Shown here: positions 16,804-25,408 of the stretch, piece after piece
Position numbering within the stretch: position 1 is the stretch's first letter
Layout: every line of letters starts with the position of its first letter
NCBI RefSeq assembly: GCF_038967635.1
Contig: NZ_CP152413.1
Span: 5,956,001-6,020,000, forward strand
Length of the DNA stretch: 64,000 nt
Reading direction: 5' to 3'
Source: Bradyrhizobium sp. B124
GTDB lineage: Bacteria; Pseudomonadota; Alphaproteobacteria; Rhizobiales; Xanthobacteraceae
Program-made: the position numbers and the translations under genes
Notes under the pieces: generated by a model
What the model was told of the DNA's origin: nothing
What the model saw: only the letters and a program-made list of their open reading frames with translations
Database searches by the model: none

Positions 16804-18726
16804 ATGCTAGGAAACGGCGAGAGTGTCGCCATGAACGGGTCTGGGCCCTTGAAACTGAAACGACTGCTTCTCGCCGTCGCGGCGTTGCTGCTGATCGCCT
16901 GCCAGCCGGCCTTCGCCGAGAAGCGCGTGGCGCTGGTTCTCGGCAATTCGGCCTATCGGAACACCGCGCCGCTGGCCAACCCGGTCAACGATGCCTCGGT
17001 GATGGCCGCGACGTTGAAGAATGCCGGCTTCGACGTGGTCGACTTCCGCAGGGACTTGCCGGCTATCGAGACCCGCCGCGCGCTGCGCGAGTTCGCCGAC
17101 CTCGCGCGCGATGCCGATATCGCGCTGGTCTACTATGCCGGCCACGGCATCGAGGTCGACGGCGCCAATTATCTGATCCCGGTCGACGCCCGGCTGGAGC
17201 GCGATACCGACGTCTATGACGAGGCGTTTTCGCTCGATCGTATCCTGGTCGCGATCGAGCCGGCGCGGAAGCTGCGGCTGGTGATCCTCGATGCGTGCCG
17301 CGACAATCCGTTTGCCAAGACCATGAAGCGGACGCTGGCGACCCGGGCGATCGGGCAGGGGCTCGCCAAGGTCGAGCCGACCAGCCCGAACGTGCTGATC
17401 GCCTATTCCGCGAAGGCCGGCTCGACCGCGGCCGACGGCGACGGCAAGAACAGCCCGTTCACGATCGCGCTGTCCAAGTTCCTGCCGACCCCCGGCCTCG
17501 ATGTCCGCCGCGCCTTCGGTTATGTCCGCGACGAGGTGCTGAAGACCACGAATAACCGCCAGGAGCCGTTCGTCTATGGCTCGCTCGGCGGCGAGGACGT
17601 GCCGCTGGTGCCGGCACCGGCCAAGCCGGCCCCCGCCGCTGCCGCTGCCGCCGCCGCGCCCGTTGCGCCCGCACCGACGCCGCAGTCGGAGGCCCGTCGC
17701 GATTACGAGCTGGCGCTGCAGATCGGCAACAAGAGTGCGATGAACGCCTTCCTCGCCCAATATCCGAGCGGCTACTACGCCAACCTCGCCAGATTGCAGC
17801 TGGAGAAGTTCACCGCCGAGGACGCGCGCGTGGCCGCCACCGAGAAGGCGCGTCTGGCCGAGCAGGAGCGCGCCCGGCTCGCCGCCGAGGGCGCGCAGAA
17901 GGCGCAGCAGGCCAGGGCCGAGGCCGACGCGAAGGCTGCCGAAGTGGCGCGTCTTGCCGCGGAACGGGCCAAGCAGGTCGCACAGGACCAGGCCGCGGCC
18001 GCCGAGCAGAAGCGCCAGGCCGATACCGCGCTCTCCGATCGTGCCGCGACGAACAAGGCTGTTCCCGATCAAGCGGCAACGCAGGCTGCGGCCGCACCGC
18101 CGGCGCCTCCCGAGAAGACCACGACCGTAGCCGCATTGGCCACCGGGTCACCCGAGGTGGACGTGGTCAAATCGGTGCAGGCCGAGTTGCGCCGCGTCGG
18201 CTGCCTGACTGGCACCGTCGATGGCGACTGGAATGCAGCCTCGCAGCGCTCGCTGACGCTGTTCAACCGCTATGCCGGCACCAAGCTCGACATCAAGACC
18301 GCGAGCGTCGACACCCTCGATGCCGTCAAGCTGAAGCAATCCCGCGTCTGCCCGCTGGTCTGCGAGCACGGCTACAAGGCTGACGGCGATCGCTGCAGCA
18401 GGATCGTGTGCGCCGAGGGCTCGTTCCTCAACGACGACAATGAATGCGAGAAGCGGCGTGAGCGGAAGCCGGTCGCCAAGCGCGACAGCGACGAGCGTCT
18501 GCCGCGCCGTGACCGCGAACGCGCCTTCCGTCCGCAGCGCGAGCCACAGGTCCCGTCCGCGGACATTCCGCGTCCGCAGGGCCGCGCCAGGGCGGAAGGC
18601 GGCGGCAGCGGTCAGATCATGTGCGATGCGTATCTGTGCCGTCCGGTCAGGCATGGCTGCCATCTCGAGTACCGCGGCGGCGGCGGCCCCGGCGGCAACG
18701 TCGGCAATGTCGAGGTCTGCAACTAG
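16804..18726 (+). CDS. Exported caspase-like (peptidase C14) protein with coiled coil and peptidoglycan-binding-like tail
   Basis: 640 aa (an ATG at 16831 is an equally plausible start). The order is a signal peptide ending PAFA, then a caspase p20-like domain (about residues 40-250) with the catalytic dyad H114 (YYAGHG) and C165 (DACRDNPF). Next is a proline/alanine-rich linker near 270-290 and a TPR-like or helical stretch (DYELALQIGNKSAMNAF). A long Ala/Glu/Arg/Lys coiled coil follows at about 335-415. A segment at about 455-500 (VKSVQAELRRVGCLTGTVDG) resembles peptidoglycan-binding repeats, and the Cys-rich basic end comes last. Bacterial caspase-like proteases of this kind are common in rhizobia and largely unstudied. 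The export signal points to the periplasm. Confidence 0.87.
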   Translation: MLGNGESVAMNGSGPLKLKRLLLAVAALLLIACQPAFAEKRVALVLGNSAYRNTAPLANPVNDASVMAATLKNAGFDVVDFRRDLPAIETRRALREFADLARDADIALVYYAGHGIEVDGANYLIPVDARLERDTDVYDEAFSLDRILVAIEPARKLRLVILDACRDNPFAKTMKRTLATRAIGQGLAKVEPTSPNVLIAYSAKAGSTAADGDGKNSPFTIALSKFLPTPGLDVRRAFGYVRDEVLKTTNNRQEPFVYGSLGGEDVPLVPAPAKPAPAAAAAAAAPVAPAPTPQSEARRDYELALQIGNKSAMNAFLAQYPSGYYANLARLQLEKFTAEDARVAATEKARLAEQERARLAAEGAQKAQQARAEADAKAAEVARLAAERAKQVAQDQAAAAEQKRQADTALSDRAATNKAVPDQAATQAAAAPPAPPEKTTTVAALATGSPEVDVVKSVQAELRRVGCLTGTVDGDWNAASQRSLTLFNRYAGTKLDIKTASVDTLDAVKLKQSRVCPLVCEHGYKADGDRCSRIVCAEGSFLNDDNECEKRRERKPVAKRDSDERLPRRDRERAFRPQREPQVPSADIPRPQGRARAEGGGSGQIMCDAYLCRPVRHGCHLEYRGGGGPGGNVGNVEVCN

Positions 18727-18767
18727 CGAGGCATGAGATCGGCTCGAATAGCGAGCGCGACGGTGCT

Positions 18768-18965
18768 GCGCTCCCTCGCCCCGTTCTTACGGGGAGAGGG
18801 TTGGGGTGAGGGGCTATCTCCGCGTATTCGGTGATGGCTGAGTTTGCGGGGGCTCCCCCTCACTCGGAACGCATCTGACGATGCGTCATAGCCGAAGCTT
18901 TGCTTCGGCGTTCTTGAAAACGGCCGCCGAGGGCGGCCTATGCCTCTCCCCGCACGCGGGGCGAG
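18768..18965. repeat. Repeat-rich intergenic region (CCCTCGCC...GAGAGGGTTGGGGTGAGG type)
   Basis: Contains CCCTCGCCCCGTTCTTACGG followed by GGAGAGGGTTGGGGTGAGGG, then CTCCCCCTCACTCGGAACGC and hairpins such as CCGAAGC-TTT-GCTTCGG. It ends with CCTCTCCCCGCACGCGGGGC. It appears to be a compound palindromic repeat between convergent genes, with no coding signal. Confidence 0.55.
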
Positions 18966-18983
18966 GTGAAGCGGAGCCCGCAG

Positions 18984-19664
18984 CTAGATCGCGCTCGCGG
19001 CAATATTCACCATCAGCGCCAGCAGCGCGGTATTGAACATGAACGAAATGATGCCGTGCACGGTCGCGGTGCGGCGGATGATCTTGTCGGTGATGCCGAC
19101 GTCGGACACCTGCGCGGTCATGCCGATCACGAACGAGAAATAGACGAAGTCCCAGTAGTCGGCGTCGGTATGCTCGTCGCCGCTCGGAAACTGCAATCCG
19201 CCGGGCGTCTTGCCGCGGTAGAACTCGTGGGCATAGTGCAGCGCGAACGCGGTGTGGACCACCGTCCATGACAGCGTGATGGTGACGATTGCCACCGCCA
19301 GTCCGGCCGGGTTGCCCTTGGATGCGCCGAGTTCGAACACGATGGCCAGCAGGCTCGCCAGCGCGCCGAACGCGGTCAGCAGCAGGATCAGGAAACGGCC
19401 ATCGTCCTGCAGGATGGCGCTGCGCTTGATGTGGGCGACGCCACAGCGCAGCATCATCACATAGGCAAGCGCGAGATACAGCGCGGCGAAGGCGTCCCAG
19501 CCGGCCAGCATGCGGGTGACGAGGCGCATCGAGCCGGGGATCAGCAGCGCGACGGCGATGCCGACCGTGATCGAAACGAAGGTGCGCGGCCGGCCCACCA
19601 CCACGCGGACCGGCATCGGCAGCTTGCGGAAACGAACAAGGCGATCGTCGAACTCCTTGCTCAT
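18984..19664 (-). CDS. DUF1345 membrane protein
   Basis: 226-aa inner-membrane protein with five to six hydrophobic segments: TFVSITVGIAVALLIPGS near 30, LYLALAYVMMLRC, FLILLLTAFGALASLLAIVF, a pair around 125-145, and a C-terminal one ending in AASAI. The family features HYAHEFY and GDEHTDADYWDFVYFSF are present. DUF1345 has no established function. It follows the prenyl synthase gene by 18 bases on the same strand and may be cotranscribed. Confidence 0.88.
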   Translation of the reverse strand: MSKEFDDRLVRFRKLPMPVRVVVGRPRTFVSITVGIAVALLIPGSMRLVTRMLAGWDAFAALYLALAYVMMLRCGVAHIKRSAILQDDGRFLILLLTAFGALASLLAIVFELGASKGNPAGLAVAIVTITLSWTVVHTAFALHYAHEFYRGKTPGGLQFPSGDEHTDADYWDFVYFSFVIGMTAQVSDVGITDKIIRRTATVHGIISFMFNTALLALMVNIAASAI

Positions 19665-19682
19665 TTCGCGGTTTGCTTTCGG

Positions 19683-20603
19683 CTAGTTCTTGCGCTCGGC
19701 GACGAAGCGGGCGGCTGCGCGCAGCACGTCGCCCCGGTTCCCGAACACCGACAGCGCGGCGTCGGCGCGTGCCAGGAGGTCGCGCACGCGCTGCTTGGCG
19801 CCGTCGATGCCGAGCTGGGTGACGAAGGTAGTCTTGCCGAGCACCGCGTCGGCGCCTGCCGGCTTGCCCAGTGCGGCGGCGTCGCCCTCGACGTCGAGCA
19901 GATCGTCGGCGATCTGGAACGCTTCGCCGAGCGCTTTGCCGTAATCGTCGAGCGCCTGGTATTCCTTCTGCGAGGATTGGCCGAGGATCGCGCCGGCGAT
20001 GCAGCCGAAGCGGAGCAGCGCGCCGGTCTTCATCTGCTGCACGCGGGCGACGTCGACCGGCTCGCGGTCGCCGAAGCGGCCTTCGCCGGCGAGGTCGAGG
20101 ATCTGGCCGCCGGCCATGCCGCCGACGCCGGAGGCGCGCGCCAGTGCGCGGGTCAACAGCAGGCGCACCTGGGCGTCCTTGTGGATCGCATCGCGGGTGA
20201 TGATGTCGAAGGCAATCGTCAGCAGCGCGTCGCCGGCGAGGATCGCGGTGGCGTCGTCATAGGCCTTGTGCAGGGTCGGGCGGCCGCGGCGCAGGTCGGA
20301 ATTGTCCATTGCGGGCAGATCGTCGTGGATCAGCGAGTAACAGTGGATGCATTCGAGCGCGGCGCCCACCAGCAGGGCGGATTCGCGCGGGATGCCGAAC
20401 ACCGCGGCGCTCTCGACCGCGAGGAACGGCCGCAGCCGCTTGCCACCGCCGAGGCTCGAATAGCGCATCGCCTCGATCAGCCGCTTCGGGCGCACGATCT
20501 CGTCGCTCTCGGTCGCATCGGACAGCAGTTTGGCGAGCAGGGCTTCGGTATCCTCCGCGGTCTGGTCCAGCCGCTTGGAAAACTCTGCAGTACCGGTCGT
20601 CAT
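19683..20603 (-). CDS. ispA: Polyprenyl diphosphate synthase (farnesyl/geranylgeranyl type)
   Basis: Condenses isopentenyl diphosphate with allylic diphosphates to make C15 or C20 prenyl chains for quinones, hopanoids and cell-wall carriers. The start at 20603 has GGAG 10 bases upstream and gives 306 aa, the usual length; a longer frame to 20663 is open. The two Asp-rich motifs are visible: DDLPAMDNSDLRRGRPT (first) and DDLLD (second), with GGKRLRPFL before them. Chain length (FPP or GGPP) is not settled by eye. Substrates come from the MEP pathway that includes ispG in this window. Confidence 0.93.
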   Translation of the reverse strand: MTTGTAEFSKRLDQTAEDTEALLAKLLSDATESDEIVRPKRLIEAMRYSSLGGGKRLRPFLAVESAAVFGIPRESALLVGAALECIHCYSLIHDDLPAMDNSDLRRGRPTLHKAYDDATAILAGDALLTIAFDIITRDAIHKDAQVRLLLTRALARASGVGGMAGGQILDLAGEGRFGDREPVDVARVQQMKTGALLRFGCIAGAILGQSSQKEYQALDDYGKALGEAFQIADDLLDVEGDAAALGKPAGADAVLGKTTFVTQLGIDGAKQRVRDLLARADAALSVFGNRGDVLRAAARFVAERKN

Positions 20604-20731
20604 TAAGAATTGCTCCAGATCGATTTTCGGCCGGACAATCGTTGATGGGATCGGCTTCGTCAATTCCCGCCCTGCGACGGATTGCGCCTTAAAAGTGCTG
20701 GAAAAACCGTGAATTATCCCACAGACGTCTG

Positions 20732-21475
20732 ATGGCGCCGGCCGTGTTCTGGCGGGCGGGTCCTATAATCCTCCCTGGAAGGTCCTCCCCGGAAACCCCA
20801 GCTTTGCGCATTGTCCGGATTTTATTGCTGCTTTTGCTGGCCCTGCTGTTGCTGCCCTACCTGGTGACGCCGTTCTACCGCACCGGTCGGCCAGTTTCGG
20901 CCCTGATGGCGTGGCGGACCCTGCGAGGGGCTCCGGTGACGCGGCATTGGATCGATTTCGGCGCCATGTCGCCCTCGCTGCCGCGGTCCGTGGTCGGCTC
21001 GGAAGACGCCCATTTCTGCAAGCATCGGGGCATCGATTGGGGGGCGCTGCGCGAGGTGATCGACGACGCCGGGGACGGTGAGGCGGCCCGTGGTGGCTCG
21101 ACCATCACCCAGCAGGTGGCCAAGAACCTGTTCCTGTGGCCCGGCCGCAGCATGATCCGCAAGGGGCTGGAACTGCCGTTGGCGCTCTGGATCGATTTCG
21201 TGCTGCCGAAACAACGGATCCTCGAAATCTACCTCAACATCGCGGAAATGGGGCCATCCGGGCAGTTTGGGGCCGAAGCCGGTGCTCAATATGCCTTCGG
21301 CCGGTCGGCTGCAGAGCTGTCACCCAGGGAGGCGGCGCTTTTGGCGGCGATCTTGCCGAATCCGGTCAAAAGGAGTGCCCGGAACCCGGGTCCGGGGGTC
21401 CGCAGGCTGTCCGGCACCTATATGGCCCGGGCCAACACCGTGACGCGCTGCTGGCGCGAAAATCGCGGCTCTTGA
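20732..21475 (+). CDS. mtgA: Monofunctional peptidoglycan glycosyltransferase
   Basis: Polymerises lipid II into glycan strands at the cytoplasmic membrane (glycosyltransferase family 51). Up to 247 aa: a membrane anchor at about residues 27-45 (a leucine-rich stretch) precedes the catalytic domain. The catalytic motifs are [14 protein letters not shown] and [20 protein letters not shown], then [11 protein letters not shown]. There is no transpeptidase domain. The exact start is unsure because the first 25 residues before the anchor lack a clear ribosome site. Divergent from the prenyl synthase gene. Confidence 0.93.
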   Translation: MAPAVFWRAGPIILPGRSSPETPALRIVRILLLLLLALLLLPYLVTPFYRTGRPVSALMAWRTLRGAPVTRHWIDFGAMSPSLPRSVVGSEDAHFCKHRGIDWGALREVIDDAGDGEAARGGSTITQQVAKNLFLWPGRSMIRKGLELPLALWIDFVLPKQRILEIYLNIAEMGPSGQFGAEAGAQYAFGRSAAELSPREAALLAAILPNPVKRSARNPGPGVRRLSGTYMARANTVTRCWRENRGS

Positions 21476-21632
21476 GCGCGATTTCGGGCGGATTTTGCTG
21501 TCTCCGGGCCTAGATTTACGCGGTCCCTTCCTCTATAAGCGCGGCCTTACCGGCATCGCAGCTTGCGCTTCGAAGCGCTGAGCCCGTCCGCATTTCGGAC
21601 GATGCCTCCGCAACACCCTAGAGGACACCGTC

Positions 21633-21818
21633 ATGGCCGTTCCCAGAAGAAAAACCTCGCCGTCGCGCCGTGGCATGCGCCGTTCGGCCGATGCGATCAA
21701 GACCCCGACCTATGTCGAGGACAAGGACTCCGGCGAGCTGCGCCGTCCGCACCACCTAGACCTGAAGACCGGCATGTACAAGGGCCGCCAGGTCCTGAAG
21801 GCCAAGAAAGAGTCCTGA
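21633..21818 (+). CDS. rpmF: Ribosomal protein L32
   Basis: 61-aa basic protein of the large ribosomal subunit. It starts [18 protein letters not shown], the family signature. The length and the His-containing core ([19 protein letters not shown]) fit alphaproteobacterial L32, which lacks the four-Cys zinc ribbon. An upstream TATAAG at 21534-21539 could be a -10 box, but no clear -35 accompanies it. Downstream lies a palindromic repeat. Confidence 0.97.
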   Translation: MAVPRRKTSPSRRGMRRSADAIKTPTYVEDKDSGELRRPHHLDLKTGMYKGRQVLKAKKES

Positions 21819-21849
21819 TCGGACCTTCGGCTTCCGCGCCGCTGGCGGG

Positions 21850-21910
21850 AGCATGATCGGGAAAATTGCGTAGCGGTTTTCCCTCGCGACAAACGCCAAA
21901 GGCGTTTGCG
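21850..21910. repeat. Diverged palindromic repeat, GCATGATC family
   Basis: GAGCATGATCGGGAAAATTG and AGCGGTTTTCCCTCGCGAC form an imperfect inverted repeat like those at 6123 and 28695, joined to ACGCCAAAGGCGTTTGCG. Between rpmF and the next gene. Confidence 0.5.
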
Positions 21911-22046
21911 CGGAGATCGTCCTCCGATCAAGACGGCGCTGCGCCTGAATTCGGCCAACGAGTGCGGCCAAGACGGGCGCGTCGGCGGCGGGGCCAATGA
22001 GCATCGCCGCATTGCTGGTTCTCCCTGAATTAAGGCGCAAGCCCCG

Positions 22047-22678
22047 ATGGTCGGTTTTCCGCTGCTGCTCGTTCCGCTCGCGGTCTACAACATCATCGCC
22101 TTCCTGATGCCCGGCGTGTCCTTCACGGACCCGCTGATCAGGCTGACATTGCTGTCGGGCGAGCAGTGGCAGATCACGCTCAGTGACATGCTGCTCGCCG
22201 CCGGCGTGCTGCTGTTGCTGCTCGAGGTCATGAAGGGCGCGCGCCCCGGCGCGAAATATCTCACCGACCATCTGCTGTCGCTGATCGTGTTCGGCGCGGC
22301 GGCCGCCGAATTCGTGCTCTGGCCGAATTCGGCAACTCGACCTATTGCCTGCTGACGCTGCTGGCGCTGGTCGATTTCATTTCCGGAATTGCGCTGCGCA
22401 CCCGCCGCCGTGCGGTGGTCGCGCCCGCGGCACCGGCGCCGGTCAGCAAGTCACAGCCCGCCGCGGTCGAGACGCCACGGCCCGCGCCTGCGGTGGAGCC
22501 TGCCCCGCCGCGGCCCGAGCCAGCACCTGTCGCAACGCCGGCGCCCGCTGCGCCGGTTCCTCCAGCGACGTCAGTTGCGGAGTCCGTGCTGCTCGATCAA
22601 TCGGTGCCAAAGCCCACGGTCAATTCGCCGGATTTGCAGCCCGGCGGCCAGCCATCTCCGGACACGCCACAACGCTAG
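22047..22678 (+). pseudogene. Membrane protein gene broken by a one-base frameshift
   Basis: Two frames together look like one gene. The first (22047-22355) encodes a small membrane protein with hydrophobic segments (PLLLVPLAVYNIIAFLMPG, then LLAAGVLLLLLEV and LLSLIVFGAAAAEFVLWP) and then runs into 10 unrelated residues and a stop. Shifting frame by one base near 22327 restores FGNST, YCLLTLLALVDFISGIALRT and a proline/alanine-rich tail ending at 22678. The joined protein would be about 210 aa. The site (CCGAATTCGG) has no slippery heptamer, so a lost base in the genome or a sequencing error is likelier than programmed shifting. Function unknown. Confidence 0.65.
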
Positions 22679-22697
22679 AGCGTTCTCGAGGACGATC

Positions 22698-23168
22698 ATG
22701 AGCGGAGAAACGGCCCTTCCGATCGCCGATTCGACGACCACTCGATCGATCTTCGACTGGCTGGAACGGTTCGCCGCCTGCGTCAGGGCGGTCGACTATG
22801 CGGCCGCCCGTCCGTTCTGGCATTCGGACATCATCTCGTTCGGCACCTATCAGGAACTCATCCAGGGCCGTGCGCGCTGGACCGAGATGCAATGGGACAA
22901 TGTCTGGCCCCGCACCGCGGATTTCGCCTTCGATCTCGCGCATACGCAGGTGCTGATCAGCGCCGACGCCGGCATGGCGACGGTGATCACGCCATGGACG
23001 AGCACCGGCTTCCGTGCGGACGGCAGCCGCTTCGATCGGCCGGGACGGGCGACGATCATTCTTGTGCGTCAGGCGGACGGGCGCTGGCTCGGCATCCATT
23101 CCCACATGTCGCTGCGCCGCGGCGTGCCGCAGGACAGCCACGGCAACCGGCCCGTCAAGGCCCATTGA
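22698..23168 (+). CDS. SnoaL/DUF4440-type NTF2-like protein
   Basis: 156 aa from the ATG at 22698 (GAGGA 5-6 bases upstream; the frame opens far earlier without support). The NTF2-like pattern is an N-terminal helix pair (WLERFAACVRAVDYAAARPF), then a curved sheet (AGMATVITPWTSTGF, RATIILVRQADGRWLGIHSH). The last motif, with HSHMS, is typical of calcium/calmodulin-kinase-like association domains and SnoaL-like proteins. Cytoplasmic, activity unknown. It follows the broken membrane-protein gene by 19 bases. Confidence 0.8.
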   Translation: MSGETALPIADSTTTRSIFDWLERFAACVRAVDYAAARPFWHSDIISFGTYQELIQGRARWTEMQWDNVWPRTADFAFDLAHTQVLISADAGMATVITPWTSTGFRADGSRFDRPGRATIILVRQADGRWLGIHSHMSLRRGVPQDSHGNRPVKAH

Positions 23169-23183
23169 TCGCGAGATGATGAG

Positions 23184-23468
23184 CTAGATGATTTGCCTGG
23201 TCCGCCGCGCGACGCTGCGGCGTTCGTCGAGATGCGGGCCGTAGGCGCTCTGCGCGTCGGCCAATGACCCACGCCGTTGTCCGCGCGTCTGCGGCTCGTG
23301 GGCGGCGGTGGCGATCAGTTGGGCCACAAACGACGGATCGGCATGCGGCAGCGGGATCTTGGGCGCCCAATGGGTGGTCGCGGCCAGCGGCACCAGAGCC
23401 GTGCCGGTCGCCCCGGCAGTGTCGGTGAACTCGCCGTCCAGGACCTCTGATTGATCGATATCGCGCAT
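23184..23468 (-). CDS. Small hypothetical protein
   Basis: 94 aa, soluble, no signal peptide and no domain that I recognise. It starts MRDIDQSEVLDGEF and has a middle segment PSFVAQLIATAAHEPQTRGQ followed by a basic tail. The codon pattern looks native and the frame has no strong competitor on the other strand. A GCAGGCG stretch before the ATG is a weak ribosome site. Convergent with the NTF2-like gene, 15 bases away. I rate it as probably real but unproven. Confidence 0.55.
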   Translation of the reverse strand: MRDIDQSEVLDGEFTDTAGATGTALVPLAATTHWAPKIPLPHADPSFVAQLIATAAHEPQTRGQRRGSLADAQSAYGPHLDERRSVARRTRQII

Positions 23469-23660
23469 CGCCTGCGACCCGTTGGAGCGTCATAGTCTGG
23501 GACGTTGCGTCCCTCTGCAACACCCTCATGGCAAGGGTCATGCCCGCCATCCCCAGTTCGTTCCGCGGCAGTCGAAAACGTGGTTTCCAGATTATTTATC
23601 AAGTTCTTCTAGCGTTGGATTCGCCGGAACCACTATCTTGAGGGTGTATAGAATCACCGG

Positions 23661-25379
23661 GTGCCGTCCCAAATCGAGACATGTTCGATGCCCCCTGTCC
23701 CGCCAGCTGCCAGCATCCTCGCCTCGCTCGGCCAAGCGACATTCGCCTGGGACCTGGCGACCGACGCGATTGCCTGGAGCGACAATGTGGCGACGGTCTT
23801 CCCGGATATCCCCCTCGCGGCGCTCGCAAGCGGCACCGAGCTCGCAAAGCTGATCGAGCCCATGCGCTCGGTCCGGTCCGATGCACTGGGCCAGACTGGA
23901 ACGGCGCGGGGCGGGGAGGGCGTTCCCTACCGGATCGAATACGGCGTGCGGGCCGTCACCTCAGCGCCGTTGATCTGGATCGAGGAGACCGGCTGCTGGT
24001 TTGCCGGCGCCGACGGCAGGCCGGCGCGCGTGCAAGGCGTCGTTCGCATCAACAATGAGCGGCACGCCCGCGACGAGCAGCTCGTGAAGCTGTCGCGGCA
24101 CGATCCGCTGACCAACGAGCTCAACCGCACCCATCTGATCGCCTCGCTCGCCGAGTCCATCGAGGAGTGCGCGCGCTTCCGCACCTCCTGCGCCTTCATG
24201 CTGATCGGCATCGATCATCTGGCACGGGTCAACGATGCGTTCGGCTTCGATGTCGCGGACGCCGTCATCGCCGAGGTGGCGAAACGGATTCGCGCCCGGC
24301 TGCGCAGCGGCGACATGCTCGGCCGCTTCTCCGGCAACAAGTTCGGCCTGATCTTGCGCAACTGCACCGTCGACGACACCAACGTCGCCGCCGAGCGCTT
24401 CCTCGCCGCGGTGCGCGACGAGGTGGTGCCGACCAGGTCCGGCCCGGTATCGGTAACGGTCTCGATCGGCGCCGTCACCATCCCGCGCCATGCGAAGTCG
24501 GCGGAGGAGGCGGTCAATCGCGCCCAGGAGACGCTGGACGCGGCCAAGGGCCGCCGCGCCGGATCGTTCGCGCTGTGGAAGCCGAATGTCGAGCGCGATG
24601 CCCAGCGCCGCGTCAACATCCGCGTCACCGACGAGATCGTCACCGCGCTGAACGAGCGCCGTATCGTGATCGGCTTCGAGCCGGTGGTCGATGCGCGCTC
24701 GCGGCAGCCTTCGTTCTACGAGTGCCTGGTCCGCATGGAGCAGGAGGACGGCCAGGCGCTGCTCGCGCCCGATATCGTGCCGGTCGCCGAGCGGCTCGGC
24801 CTGATCCGGATGGTCGATCATCGCGTGCTGGAGCTTGCGATCGCCGAGCTCGCCTCTGCCCCTGGCGTGCAGCTCAGCCTCAACATCTCGCCGGACACCA
24901 CGATGGATCCGGACTGGTGGGCCACCATCGAATCGCTGATGCACGCGCATCCCGGCGTCGGCGAGCGGCTGATCGTCGAGATCACCGAGACGGTCGCGAT
25001 CCAGGATATCGACGACGTCCGCGGCTTCGTCACGCGGCTGAAGAATTTCGGCAGCCGGATCGCGATCGACGATTTCGGCGCCGGCTACACCTCGTTCCGC
25101 AATTTGCGCAAGCTCGGCGTCGATATTGTCAAAATCGATGGCGCCTTCGTGCAGAACATCGTGCGATCGGCCGACGACCGCGCCTTCGTGCAGACGCTGA
25201 TCGATCTCGCGCGCCGCCTTGAAATCAAGACCGTCGCCGAATGGGTGCAGGACGAAGAAGCCGCCGTGATGCTGCGCGAATGGGGCTGCGACTTCATCCA
25301 GGGCCGCCTCATCGGCCTCGCCTCGCCGGACCGGCCGTGGAACGCGTCGGCGGAGAAGGTTGTGCCGGCTGCGGGTTAG
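23661..25379 (+). CDS. GGDEF-EAL protein with a degenerate GGDEF site; probable c-di-GMP phosphodiesterase
   Basis: 572 aa from the GTG at 23661 (an ATG at 23691 is also possible). The N-terminal 120 residues look PAS-like. The GGDEF domain (about 140-300) has SGNKF (224-228) instead of GG[D/E]EF, so cyclase activity is unlikely. The RxxD inhibitory-site motif survives as R215-SGD218, at the correct 5-residue spacing. The EAL domain (about 320-560) has ECL at 354-356, with metal and catalytic residues kept in LNISPD, VEITETVA, IDDFGAGYTSF, VKIDGAF and VAEWVQ. The expected role is c-di-GMP hydrolysis, with the GGDEF part as a regulatory module. No membrane segment. Confidence 0.9.
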   Translation: MPSQIETCSMPPVPPAASILASLGQATFAWDLATDAIAWSDNVATVFPDIPLAALASGTELAKLIEPMRSVRSDALGQTGTARGGEGVPYRIEYGVRAVTSAPLIWIEETGCWFAGADGRPARVQGVVRINNERHARDEQLVKLSRHDPLTNELNRTHLIASLAESIEECARFRTSCAFMLIGIDHLARVNDAFGFDVADAVIAEVAKRIRARLRSGDMLGRFSGNKFGLILRNCTVDDTNVAAERFLAAVRDEVVPTRSGPVSVTVSIGAVTIPRHAKSAEEAVNRAQETLDAAKGRRAGSFALWKPNVERDAQRRVNIRVTDEIVTALNERRIVIGFEPVVDARSRQPSFYECLVRMEQEDGQALLAPDIVPVAERLGLIRMVDHRVLELAIAELASAPGVQLSLNISPDTTMDPDWWATIESLMHAHPGVGERLIVEITETVAIQDIDDVRGFVTRLKNFGSRIAIDDFGAGYTSFRNLRKLGVDIVKIDGAFVQNIVRSADDRAFVQTLIDLARRLEIKTVAEWVQDEEAAVMLREWGCDFIQGRLIGLASPDRPWNASAEKVVPAAG

Positions 25380-25408
25380 GACGACGCGCCACTATAGACC
25401 CGTCATCC

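Noticed and set aside
22315-22340. Programmed frameshift in the broken membrane-protein gene
   Set aside because: There is no A/T-rich slippery heptamer and no obvious downstream pseudoknot; a lost base is simpler.
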